Part shown: in pieces, positions 19,966 through 30,778 of the stretch
Layout: every line of letters starts with the position of its first letter
Position numbering within the stretch: position 1 is the stretch's first letter
Source: Fragilariopsis cylindrus CCMP1102
Taxonomy: Eukaryota; Bacillariophyta; Bacillariophyceae; Bacillariales; Bacillariaceae
Direction of reading: 5' to 3'
DNA length: 64,000 bases
Assembly (NCBI GenBank): GCA_900095095.1
Contig: FMBT01000332.1
Coordinates: forward strand, 186,001 to 250,000
Position numbers and translations under genes: made by a program
The notes under the pieces: generated by a model
Database searches by the model: none
What the model was told of the DNA's origin: nothing
What the model saw: only the letters and a program-made list of their open reading frames with translations

Positions 19966-21102
19966 ATGAGACTTCCCGTCCTGAACACTCTGTTTGCAAC
20001 AACTATCACTTGGTGCTTTGTTCTGGACGCAGCTTCTTCGAGCGCTGTCAGCACTTCCTCCAATGACAATATTGTCTCGACGCAGCAAGATTTGTCAACT
20101 AGACAATTCACTGACAATTTGTGCGCTTGCTTCACCGATCGTACTGAGCTCCGAAGAGCCATCAGACAGTTTTTGAAGGATGGTTGTTCGGACGATAACA
20201 ACTGCGACAACACAGTTGTGCAAAATTATGGTTGGCCCATCGGATCATGGTGTGTGTCCAATGTCACTGACATGAGTTCTATGTTCTTTTATGCATCATC
20301 GTTCAATCAAGACTTGTCATCCTGGGATGTGTCACAAGTAACTGACATGAATTATATGTTCTCTAGTGCATCATCGTTCAATCAAGACTTGTCATCCTGG
20401 GATGTGTCACAAGTTAATGCCATGTATAATATGTTCCGGGGCGCATCATCATTCAATCAAGACTTGTCATCCTGGGATTTTTCACAAGTAACTGACATGA
20501 GTTTTATGTTCTCTAGTGCATCATCGTTCAATCAAGACTTGTCATCCTGGGATGTGTCACAAGTGACTAACATGAGTATGATGTTCAATCGTGTATCATC
20601 ATTCAATCAAGACTTGTCATCCTGGGATGTGTCACAAGTGACTGACATGAAATATATGTTCTGGGTCGCATCATTGTTCAATCAAGACTTGTCATCCTGG
20701 AATGTGTCACAAGTGACTGACATGAATTCTATGTTCTCTTATGCATCATCATTCAATCAAGACTTGTCATCCTGGGATGTTTCACAAGTGACTGGCATGA
20801 CTGATATGTTCTATGGTGCATCATCGTTCAATCAAGACTTGTCATCATGGGATGTTTCGAACGTCACTTATGGAGACAAGATGTTTGAGGGTACTGCTGC
20901 TTTAGATGACAGTGTCCTCTGCAGTTGGAGCGCTGCTTGGAAAAGGCTTGTTGACTGTACTGAAAGAACAAGCGCGGCGCCCACCCCAACGATATCTACA
21001 GCTCCCTTCAATGGTGAAAGAACAAGTGCAAGTGCAACACTTTCAATCTTGTATGGAGCTTCCCTTTCGTTGCTGCTGGTATATTTGCTCATTAACTATT
21101 AG
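19966..21102 (+). CDS. Secreted BspA-like / DUF285 repeat surface protein
   Basis: ORF of 378 residues with signal peptide (MRLPVLNTLFATTITWCFVL). After a domain ending CSDDNNCDNTVV and YGWPIGSWCVSNV, eight tandem 25-residue units follow (about residues 98-305), each of the form (D/N)MxxMFxxASSFNQDLSSW followed by DVSQVT. This is the DUF285/BspA-like leucine-rich-repeat pattern, with WD-V at the strand turn. The C-terminus has a Thr/Pro/Ser spacer then a hydrophobic end (LSILYGASLSLLLVYLLINY) with no charged tail, as in a GPI-anchored or tail-anchored protein. BspA-like proteins act as adhesins in bacteria and trichomonads; in diatoms they form large families of unknown role. The 75-bp units are nearly identical, implying recent expansion. 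No intron is needed. Confidence 0.88.
   Translation: MRLPVLNTLFATTITWCFVLDAASSSAVSTSSNDNIVSTQQDLSTRQFTDNLCACFTDRTELRRAIRQFLKDGCSDDNNCDNTVVQNYGWPIGSWCVSNVTDMSSMFFYASSFNQDLSSWDVSQVTDMNYMFSSASSFNQDLSSWDVSQVNAMYNMFRGASSFNQDLSSWDFSQVTDMSFMFSSASSFNQDLSSWDVSQVTNMSMMFNRVSSFNQDLSSWDVSQVTDMKYMFWVASLFNQDLSSWNVSQVTDMNSMFSYASSFNQDLSSWDVSQVTGMTDMFYGASSFNQDLSSWDVSNVTYGDKMFEGTAALDDSVLCSWSAAWKRLVDCTERTSAAPTPTISTAPFNGERTSASATLSILYGASLSLLLVYLLINY
20250..20880 (+). repeat. Eight tandem 75-bp repeats within the DUF285 gene
   Basis: The block TTCAATCAAGACTTGTCATC recurs every 75 bp from about 20300 to 20845. It encodes the FNQDLSSW core. Confidence 0.95.
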
Positions 21103-21440
21103 ATTTTTGCACTGTATACTAGTCGCTTTCATCAAACAAATGTCGTTTCGTGCGTAGAGAAGTTGAACCAAATGTTTTGGCTTTCCTTTCGCTTTGTGTG
21201 TCCCAATTTTTCAATGCAATGCAACAACCAACTATTTTTGATCCTAGTCGTTTTTTTACACCGAAAATGATCACTGTTGACGACAAGGAAGAAGGAAAAG
21301 GACAGTTGCATGAAAATATGATGGTAATGTGTGGAAAAGTTTAAGCCTTTTGGACAGCAATTAAGAAGCTTACATACTGTAGATATCGAGCAAAAAAAAA
21401 GCTCTGCGAAGTCAAAAATATTTATTGTCAAATAATATCC
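21103..21440. other. Intergenic between DUF285 gene and Ser-rich gene
   Basis: About 340 bp; small open frames only, nothing recognisable. Confidence 0.4.
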
Positions 21441-22596
21441 ATGAGAAAATATCAGTCATCGATTTACTTGTCTTTTATAGGACTAGCATTGCTGATTAGA
21501 TCGTCGTCGATCAACGCTGCTGCCCGTGTAATCAAAGATGAGGCCATAGCTGGTTCGCATGCGACAACGAACGAATTATTGTCGTCGTTATCATTTTCGT
21601 TGTGTCGGGAGGAGGATGAGTTAGGAAGAAGAAGAAAAAGGAAAAAAAAAAGTATCCGAAGAATATTGAAAACATCATCTGGAACAGCCCCGACTGATAA
21701 TAATACTAAGGCAACGAAGGAAGAAAAATCATCCACCGATGATAACTTTACGTCTCCCTTATCTACATCGCCGAAGAAAGGGAGCAGCAACAATGGTGAT
21801 GCATCATCATCATCAGCAGCAATGATAACACCTAAAGATCCTGTATCGATTGCTAGCCGAACTACCTCTATTGAACTTAGTATAAAATCGACTCTATCAC
21901 CAGAAGAAAGGGGTATTCATTTCGTGGAACCTTAGACTGCATTTCCTAGTGCAATGCCAACAGCTAAAGATGTAACGACGAACTCGTCATCGTCGTTGGG
22001 AAGTGGTAGTAGCAGCAACAACAGCACGAATACGAGTACATTATCATCATCGACTGCTCCATCCTCAAAAACAACAAGAACGAAAGCCGTATTGACGACG
22101 AATTCTACTAGTACTAGTGGTAGCAGTAGCAGAAGTAGTAGCAGTAGTAGTAGCAGTAGCAGTGGTACCACTAGCATTGACACACCAACAGGTAAGAGTT
22201 ACTGTTTCATTTGAGCGATATCGCAATCCGAAAAGAAGAAGAAAAAACGACACTGTATCTCACCGATTGTATTTTTTATCTCTAATTTTTAATCAATGAA
22301 TACTATGTATCGACCAATACATCACTTGCAACGTAGATGATGAGGGCAAAGATGATTATGATGATTCTATTGCGTCGCCACAAAAATTGAATTCAACTAC
22401 CGGTACGAAACCATCATCATCATCATCATCATATTTATATGTACCAAAAGAAAAAGATCAACCAGACTCATGGCCTGGAATTGTTGGACTTATCTTTGTT
22501 TTAGTTGCGATCGGACTTTGTAGTATTACAGTATATAATAGTAATCAGAAAAGAAAATCATATCAAGAGATACCGTCGGTATCATTAACCGTATAA
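21441..22596 (+). CDS. Ser/Thr-rich type I membrane protein, two exons, one in-frame TAG
   Basis: Exon 1 is 21441-22191 and exon 2 is 22337-22596; the 145-bp intron (GTAAGA...AACGTAG) is phase 1, and the summed exons are a multiple of three. The protein has a signal peptide (IYLSFIGLALLIRSSSINAA), a basic patch (RRRKRKKKSIRR, possible processing site), a long Ser/Thr/Asn-rich stalk likely to be glycosylated, an Asp-rich stretch, then a transmembrane helix (WPGIVGLIFVLVAIGLCSIT) with a short basic cytosolic tail. It fits a surface or cell-wall-associated membrane protein; no family is recognised. A TAG at 21933-21935 lies in frame in exon 1, and both sides continue in the same frame with matching composition. 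It may be a nonsense allele, an error or readthrough. Confidence 0.55.
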
Positions 22597-23103
22597 ATAC
22601 AAATAAGTACATTAAATAATAAATATAAAAAGGGGACGACCGTGTCATTCTTTCATCATTTATGTAGAGACAAAGACATGAGAAAGACAAGACAAGAAAA
22701 GCTACGTTATCCTATATCATTGTATTACATACATACCGAAAATCCAGCTCAAATTTTTATAGCTTTGATGAATATGACATCAATCTCACATGCTATGCGG
22801 AGAAGACAATACTGTAGAAAAATAAACTTCTTGTTTTGATCACAAACGAGTAATTATTTCTGTAGACCTAATAGATGAAAACAATGCATATAGATAAAAG
22901 TTCTAGTTGTATAATACTCATCGTTTGATAAAACTGTGTACTACAGGATTAATTTGGCATCACGAGGAGGACCTAGTAGTAGTCTTCGGTTGTGTATTTC
23001 TTATTCTCTTGGCAATTATTTATATAGCTAATTATGATGTTTTTTCCGGAGCGACTGAATTACAGTACAATATATCTATGTTATATCATCATCATCATCA
23101 TCG
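22597..23103. other. Intergenic, convergent gene ends
   Basis: About 500 bp; only short open frames, none with recognisable content. A CAT triplet run (about 23086-23102) lies near the end. Confidence 0.4.
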
Positions 23104-25790
23104 TCATATAGATCGAAACCATGACAGCGCATCCGAAATTGCTTTAAGTGCATCTTCGCCACCATTACTGTTTGTTTTAGTATTAGTATCACTACCACCA
23201 TCCAATTTGAGGAAGCGTTGAATCCATCGTGATACTTGATCTCCAGCCGATAATTGTCCATTGATGCGTGTTTCAACCAAACGATGTTCTACGATTAGAC
23301 CTGTATCTGGATCTATTCGATAATCTGATACCAATTCTACTCTTAAGGGTAGACCAGAGGTGATAACTGGAGGAGGATCCGATACCGATGACGTCGATGG
23401 CGGCATGATGATACCGGCTCCAGGCGGAGGAATACGAAACAAAAATGTAAGTGTCAGTCGAATTTCTCCTGTGGGTACAAGCAATTCAACACGAGGAGGT
23501 ACAGTTTTTTCTTCATCTATCAATAATCGTCTTTGTCGAATCGATTCTTGAATTCCCATTATTACAGATCCGATCGATCGATTATATAGAGATGATCCTC
23601 GAAGGATTGATTCTCCAAGATAACCATGCAACTCGACGTTCTCTGATATGTGCTTAAATGCTGGAGGGGATCTAGCGCGAGTCAAGGACGATGGTGACGA
23701 CATATTAAATATGATAGGCCGTCTTCGTATAGGTCGGCCATGATATAGTAGCAAGCTGCAGCCGCAATTTTTGAAAGCTTCTTCTTTCCGGTGGATCCAG
23801 CTTCGGTTGTAAATGACGTAGGTGCCGTCGTGGCTAATGTTGACTTCTGTTTTTGCAGAAAAGGGGATAGACTAGGTTGGTTCATTAATAGCTCAGTTAG
23901 AAAGTCCGTGGGACCTTTACAGACTTAGACTTAGACCCAGAACTACCACCTTGTTGTTGAAAGGCAGCGGCAACATTGTCGACCAACCATCGTCCATCTA
24001 ACTTGATTTTATTACCATTGGGACCCAAAGCTAACATTTTCCCCTGGCGTATTTCACTGATAATTGGACGATCCTCCCTAGATGTGGTCGTATCCAAATC
24101 ATAGACGTCTCGACCACGAATAGTCCATTGTGGAAGACTATTGGTCGTAACTTCGTAGGTAATGGCAAGTGTCCTGTTAGTCCAATCCAGAACCTTGCAG
24201 CGTTTCATAGTCCATGTCCCTCCCGTTGCTTTTCGAGTCAATGCCATACTTTGGTAGAAGTTTGCTAGAGATTCACATCCTGTCATCAAAATTGATTCAT
24301 CTGCTATTTTGTACGTAACATCGTCGGCAAAGAGTTTCGGATCGACAATAGACAGATCAGATAACTGTGGAATGATATCATTCAAAAATCGGACCATACA
24401 AGATCTAGTATCTACGTATTCGTTCCAGTCTTTGGTGCCAGGACACGGAGGATGGAACATAGACGACGACAATGATGATGACGGCGACTCTGACGACGAC
24501 TCTGACGACGACGACTCTCCCGTTTGCTTTGTATCTGCTTTTCTCGTTGTCTTTTTGTTACCGATCGTTGCACTAGATTTTTCGTCGATCCAGCCGTTAC
24601 CTGTAGCAATTGATAATTCATCCATAGAATTTACTTGGTATATTGGAACAGTTGTATCTTGCGGATCGAAATTTGCGTCGTCATCATCATCGACTGTGTT
24701 ATGGAAGATATTTCTACTGATGATAGTCTAGTCGACATAGCTGTTGCTGCCTGGTCTAAAAACCCATCTCTGAGTGTATTGAAAAAACTGTTATCACGAA
24801 CGATGTTTTGAAGAATTGGATTTTGTTGTAGGTTTGATACCGTCGTTTGTATACTCTTTAAGGCTTGAACGATTGAAGGTCCATTGAGGGTACGACCATT
24901 AAAACTGGACTTTCTAATAACAAAGCGTTCAACTTTACCAGTTCCATCACAGGAAGTTCATCATCATCACTACCATCATCTTCGCTACTTGTTGTACTTA
25001 GATAGCAATCTGTGATCCCCTCAAAGTTATTGTACCTAGATGATAATGAACCTAATGTTGGTATTTTCGCTCTCCAAGGTATTCGAATAATCGAATATGT
25101 ATCGTCAATGATTAATTGGCATTCAATTTGTACCCTGGTATCAGTTGTACCACCTGAGAAAAGAATAGCTTGCTGGGCCGCAGCCGTGGACAACACTAGT
25201 ACGTCACTCAACGCTACCAACTCCTCACGGCTATTCACAATTATTACCCCTTCTTCTTCTTCCTTATTTTCTTTGTCGTTTTTGGTGGTACCATTCTCTT
25301 GGAATTTGTCGTCAAAGTCGTCATCGAGGTCATCGTCGTCAAGGTCTTCGTCGTTATTGTTATTGTTGCTGTTGTTGCTGTTTTTATTATTATCGTCAAC
25401 CAACACTCTTAAAGAAAAGTCGTTCTTAGAATAGACTTCTTCTACGGTAAACGGGGTAAGAGGCTTTGTTAGTATCGCAGGTAATTGCAATTGAAGAGAT
25501 CGAAGAGTTTTATCAATAGCAACCAGACGATTGAATTCTTCATCTTCTAACATTCCCTCTATTTTTATTCTATCGACCACATCTTCATTGCTGTTATCTT
25601 TACGACGAGAAGAGAAAGATGATGATGCACATCGAGTGACACCGTGACGGTGATGTTGATGTTGTATTACGAAAGAAGACGAGAACAATGTATTCGGTGG
25701 AATCGAATAGCACCATAAGCTTAGAATGATGATAATGATGAGCACCATCCGACTCGGGATTGTCACCATCACAATCGCCGTCGCCTTCAT
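23104..25790 (-). CDS. Long NTF2/SnoaL-like (DUF2358-type) protein with membrane-targeting leader; frame-interrupted
   Basis: Four consecutive minus-strand stretches read as one protein. 25790-24858 has a signal sequence (MVLIIIIILSLWCYSIPP), a Ser/Arg-rich transit-like region, an Asn/Asp-rich insert and an ordered part ending NALLLESPV. It continues in the next frame with NGRTLNGPSIVQALKSIQTT, then 24730-23897 contains RSCMVRFLNDIIPQL, DPKLFADDVTYKIADES and LDGRWLVDNVAAAF, and 23754-23104 contains VELVSDYRIDPDTGLIVEHR. The last two resemble the cystatin/SnoaL-like DUF2358 fold of plastid proteins ('DYRIDPxTGLIxEH'). The frame changes lie at A4 24901-24904, TT 24699-24700, TTT 23916-23918 and AAA 23707-23709; at each, one extra base restores continuity. 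A 49-bp intron is an alternative at the third. Function unknown; it may be two genes. Confidence 0.45.
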
Positions 25791-26502
25791 AATTTTTATT
25801 TCTTATTCTAATACCTATTCAAATCCGGAGGATTGTTTCTCTCTTGCTCGAGTATTGCATCATAATTTGCTTTGATTCTTGATCCGATAGTGTGATCTGT
25901 GATGACAAATTCGAAAATATATATACCGGTATATAAGAATCATCAATCATCAATCAACACATCAATCTCATCATTTTCCTTATTGACTCACATTAATCAT
26001 ACAGTAGACGATGTAGGGGGGAGACTCTAGCAAAAATACAGCCAATCACAGTTCGCCCCTCTTTTTCTATTGACAAACCTTGTGTGTATCGTGTCAGTCA
26101 AAAAGCACCCTAACCTTATGGGTGGTATTCCGTTCCTAGATCCTAGATCCTAGATCTTGAAGATCTTGAATACGCTTCAGCAGTCATGGAGTAGAATTTA
26201 TACTTTGTATATACAGCTTAATACAGTATTATCACTGTACAATAACTCAAGATGGCAAAAAGTACTCTTGAGCTATGCTTGACATCAGTATACAATTTTA
26301 ATTTTTAACATTACTATCTTTACTCTAAATATACTAATGCGTTTGGGTTTTAGTTGTGCATTATAACAAGTTATGTGATGAGTGAATATATATACATATA
26401 TATATATATATATGTGTTATTGTTCTTTTATGTAACACATTTGTGTCACATAGCGTGTGTCACATAGCGTATGTTGACATATCATGATTTCTTCATGAAT
26501 AC
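25791..26502. other. Intergenic with simple repeats
   Basis: About 700 bp: TCCTAGATCCTAGATC repeats (about 26135-26170), a TA run (26391-26413) and a CACATAGCGT direct repeat (about 26445-26475). No gene is seen. Confidence 0.45.
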
Positions 26503-27290
26503 TTACGCACGAAACTTGGCTTTTTTTGCTGCAGCACTCTTGACTCTTCCATTGGCTTTTCTTGTTCTGTTATATTGAGCTCTGTTCTTCTTGCGGGAGT
26601 CACGGTCTTTGTAGCTAGCTCTGTTCTTCTTGCCTTCTTCACTGTTTTTGTAATTAGCTCTCGTCTCCTTGCCATTTTCACTGGTTTCATAATTAGCTTT
26701 GTTCTTCTTGTGGACGTCACTGTTTGCATAATTAGCTATTGTCTCCTTGCCCTTTCCACTGTCTTTGTAATTAGCTATTGTCTCCTTGCTTGCCCTTGAC
26801 ACTTTTTTCATATTTATCTCTCACCTCATTGCCCTCGACACTGTTATAATGTCTATCTCTTGTTGCTTTCTTCTCTGCATCAGTTTTGAGTGGAACAAGA
26901 TCCTTCCGTACTTTAGTGTATGTTTTAGAAACGCTGGTAAATCCTTGATATCTACAGTGAAAACATCTCCATGTGAAACAAGAATCTCACCAAGTAAATA
27001 TACTAGATGACATGTATTCACTTAGGCACCACCACCATCCATTCTTCTAAACTTCTTGATTCATCCGCCGGTACCATTATCAAAGCAATATTATTACCAG
27101 TTTCCTTCAACATCTACCACATGAGCAATAAACCGCGTCACTTGACCATGAGGTAGTGCCCAACAACCAACAATTGGACTATTACTTTTCTTGTCTGCTT
27201 GCACCGGGGCTGTAGACCATTCAACAAAATGCAACCATCACATTCACCATTATTATGGGGAGCCAGATGAGCATTGGGGGAATTTAACAT
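26503..27290 (-). pseudogene. Degenerate 13-residue-repeat gene, copy B
   Basis: 26811-26503 encodes six 13-residue repeats (KETIANYKDSGKG, KETIANYANSDVH, KKNKANYETSENG, KETRANYKNSEEG, KKNRASYKDRDSR, KKNRAQYNRTRKA) and a basic end (AAAKKAKFRA). Upstream, 27021-26821 gives CHLVYLLGEILVSHGDVF, then DIKDLPAFLKHTLKYG; further upstream, broken frames give ADKKSNSPIVGCWALPHGQV and TGNNIALIMVPADESRSLEE. The order matches copy A at 9880-10345. The regular Lys/Asn/Tyr repeat suggests an elongated basic nucleic-acid- or partner-binding tail. No family is recognised and no single frame covers the region. Copy B preserves more of the repeat array than copy A. Confidence 0.45.
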
Positions 27291-27376
27291 GTTTGTTGTG
27301 GCTGTTGCATGGACTTATGGGGAGCCAGATGAGCATTGGGGGAATTTAACATGTTTGTTGTGGCTGTTGCATGGAC
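27253..27376. repeat. Tandem duplication, 62-bp unit, two copies
   Basis: TTATGGGGAGCCAGATGAGC...GCTGTTGCATGGAC occurs at 27253-27314 and again at 27315-27376 without visible mismatch. Confidence 0.93.
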
Positions 27377-27751
27377 GTATTGTCCTTCGGTTGATTGTGA
27401 CCGTAAATGTCGTATCGCTTCATTTTTTCCTTTTCTGATACAGTCATAAAGTGCCACTATGATGTGCAGAATGCCTATTTTTAGAAGGCTATAAATACTA
27501 AATACGACGTTCGATGATGACTTCAATGTTCGATGTCTTGGAAAGACAAGATTGATTGATTCATACAAGTAGTAGATGTAAAAGAAACAAAAAGCATTAG
27601 CGGTACAATGTATGTTCATCATAATAAGATAAAACGAAGAGCAGAAGCAGAGCAGCAAGCCACAAAGAATCGAACAAGCGAGCAACCGAACGCATCATTG
27701 TTGTAGAGAGTATTAATAACAAATAATATCTTCATTTGAAGATCGAATACG
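27377..27751. other. Intergenic upstream of the second sulfotransferase-like gene
   Basis: About 375 bp; no gene is supported and the minus-strand open frames have no recognisable content. Confidence 0.35.
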
Positions 27752-29440
27752 ATGGTATCATGCCGTGCCGCCGCAATCGCTATTTGCTGGGTGGTGTTGA
27801 CCACCACGACAACGTCAAAAGAAGTTTTTGGAAAGGAACTTGTGGTGATCGCTGGTCCACATAAAACTTCCGAAACATCGGTAGAAGAATTTTTCTATTC
27901 GTATGCACGTGGAGATAGTCCCGAACAGGAAAAAGAAAAATCTTTACTAGGATGGAGTTGGCCACAAATTTTAGGTACGTACTGTACATACCATTTCTTA
28001 AATCCTTTCCCCCCCCGTAGTACGGCGGTAGTTACGGCACAATTAACTGCTACATACAGCACCTGTTCTTATCATAGTCCTTCTATCTTTCTCTTCCTCT
28101 TTCTCTCTCTTCCTGCTTTACCGTATACTATATTATAATAATAAATAGGTTTAGGACCACCACATTTAGCATATGATCGACTTGTGATTGATTATGATAA
28201 TCAGGATGTCCAAACAAAGATCATTGTACATTAGTAAATCATTTAGATACATCATCACGTGGATTAGTTATGGGAGGTGACGAGTATGATCGTGTAGGTA
28301 ATACAATATGGTCTAGTCGGAATGCACTAAAAGCAATTAATGATGTTAGTTCAGCTACACAAATTGCTAATGATGATATAACTATTGTTTTATTGTATGA
28401 ACATCCACGTGTGAACAATGGTTATCAATTTATACTCATAAAATAACAACAACAGAAATCGGTAATGACAGCACTTTCAAAGATCCGTATGAAGAATTTC
28501 TATGCAATCCAGATACATACGAGGAACGATTGGAAACATTAGAAACAGCAATGAATCCATTTAAACTAGCGACTTCTACTTAAAAAGGGTGGATATAATG
28601 TTGTTATGATTGATTTAGATGGTGTACGTGATGCTGGATTAATGATTGAACATGTTATTGGTTGTGAGATTCTAGTGGTACATGTTCGAATGCTGGATGG
28701 CTGGATTCTTTAGAAAGTGAATCATTTATGAAATATCAAAAATCGGACGATGAGGCAACCCATCCGTTCCATTCACTTACTCCAAATGATGTACAAGACT
28801 TAGAACGATTATTACGTTTACGGGATTGTAATTATCAAAATATATTAAAGGATCATCCTAATTTTAGTATATTATACGAAAAAAGTATCTTTAAAAGTTG
28901 TCCAAAGACAACGAACGACGTGGTAGTCACAGATCTACAAGATACTACTAAATTGTTCAATGCCATTCAATCACAAAAAAAATGTAACACTGATCCTATT
29001 TCACTTTCAACTATGTTGAAAATATACCTCAAGTGGATGACACTAATCTATCGAAGTATAGTGATGATACTGCTACTGTCGTACCAGCGGTGGTCGAGAA
29101 TAATGACGAAAGTGGTGAGGACGACCAACAACAAATGAGTGATCCATCAGTAGGTTCTGTGATGAATAATAACAATGACGAAAACGAAAATGCAGAAGAC
29201 TTAGAAGCATCGTCTACGACGATGGAGGATGGCGAAGAAGAAGAAATTAAGAACGAAAAACATCCATTATCCTATCTAATTCAAATTGTATTAGCATCAA
29301 CAATTCTTTTATGGGTAGCATTCATGTTACGTGTACGATGGAAGAAGAATAGAGATTTGAAATATACTCAAGGTAGGAGTGATGGGATTATGCCATCTAT
29401 TAAAGAAGATCGGAATCGAAATCTTAGTGAAATCATGTAA
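27752..29440 (+). CDS. Second sulfotransferase-like membrane protein; frame-interrupted
   Basis: Starts with a signal peptide (AAAIAICWVVLTTTTTSKEV) then LVVIAGPHKTSETSVEEFFY, whose GPHKT-x-x-TS matches the P-loop of sulfotransferase-like proteins. A 174-bp intron (donor GTACGT near 27974, acceptor near 28147) follows. Downstream the frame moves at about 28216-28218 (AAA), 28413, 28583, 28670 and 29016, but each piece reads like protein: MGGDEYDRVGNTIWSSRNAL, YEEFLCNPDTYEERLETLET, KKGGYNVVMIDLDGVRDAG and THPFHSLTPNDVQDLERLL. The final frame ends in an acidic stretch and a transmembrane helix (YLIQIVLASTILLWVAFML) with a basic tail. The architecture (signal, P-loop, lumenal domain, C-terminal helix) parallels the gene at 7172-8817. 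It is either a pseudogene or affected by assembly indels; four of the five shifts are cured by one added base. Confidence 0.5.
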
Positions 29441-29822
29441 CTTATAAAATACATAGTCCTATATACACGTATAGGATGTATACATGTATACAAATATATT
29501 AAAAAATTAACAATCGCAATTTTAAGTTATGACAGGCCAGTCATAGAATGCATTGCATTGCATTATCGCATCGCATTGATGACAATAGAATAGAATACAA
29601 GACAATACAAGACAATATGGTATTGTACTATCTTTCGTTCCTCTTTGCTGCTGCTGCTGCCGTTGTTGCATCTACTCATACTTTGCATATATCAATAGGT
29701 TTTTAAATAGTATTATTTACCGTAAATTTAATAGTAGTTTATATATTATTGTTACCCGTTAGCTAGCTAACAGTACGATAAGGCTTGACTAAGACCCTTA
29801 GACGCGTACTTTTTTGATGTAT
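29441..29822. other. Intergenic, convergent gene ends
   Basis: About 380 bp with ATTGCATTGCATT and ACAAGACAAT short repeats (29550-29615). No gene is seen. Confidence 0.4.
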
Positions 29823-30727
29823 TTATCTTTGATATCTCCTTATTACAGTGCTATCGTATTCGTAGTTGTTTATGTTGTTCGATGCAGTATCCGTACTAGT
29901 AATTTCGCCCTTGCTGTTGCTGTTGCTAACCATAGCAGCCTTCGCGCTAGAAGAACAACACTTCGTGATAATTACATCAATACCTGTTTTTGCGACACTT
30001 ACTGCTGCTTCTAATTTTGTCTGTTCATTAGTCAGTTATGAAATGCAATGAGCAACAACAAATAAATAAATATATTAGCAACGGTTATTGAATACTCAGA
30101 ATTCAAATTGTATTGTACGGTAACTTAAGGGAGAAGGAAGAACGAAATGGACTACAGTATATTGAACTATAACGTACCTCAAGTCCGCCTGTTACGTCGT
30201 GTTCATGTAACGAACCAGAAGCAGATACTATATCTTCGTTCATTACCTTGCCCGTAATAGGATCAATATCTATATGTCTGACTAATACTGCATCATCATG
30301 ATATATGTTTGGATCTTTTGTGTACACCCCATGCACATCAGTTAAAAATATTGTCTTCGATATGCATTCATTCATTAACGGATGTGTTGCAATAATTTCG
30401 ACCAATGTATCACCCCCTAATATTCCTCCAGACATTGACTGATGCTGGAACATGATATCATCATTAATTATGCTACTACCATCACCATCAGCATTCCTGT
30501 TATGGTATGTGCCATACAGTCCAGCATCGCCATGTATAACCGGCACAAGTCCCGCTGACAGCGTTTCTTTAATAGCATGAACAAGTAACGTAACTCCATT
30601 ATATTCATTTCCACCATGGGCCATTAGTCCTGGTATATTCATACACGGTGAAATACCAACAGCATTGACACCCTCTTCAATAAGATAGGAAACAATTGAA
30701 CTATTCAATTTCTTTACGCTATATATT

Positions 30728-30778
<51 letters not shown>

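Noticed and set aside
21932-22183. Minus-strand frame rich in Leu/Val
   Set aside because: It is the antisense of the Ser-rich stalk (AGC/AGT/TCG triplets) and not an independent gene.
23860-23908. 49-bp intron (GTAAAG...CCTAG) in the DUF2358-like gene
   Set aside because: It is phase-compatible and has a CTAAC branch-like string, but the alternative of one missing A keeps a longer protein-like stretch and fits the pattern elsewhere; kept only as an alternative.
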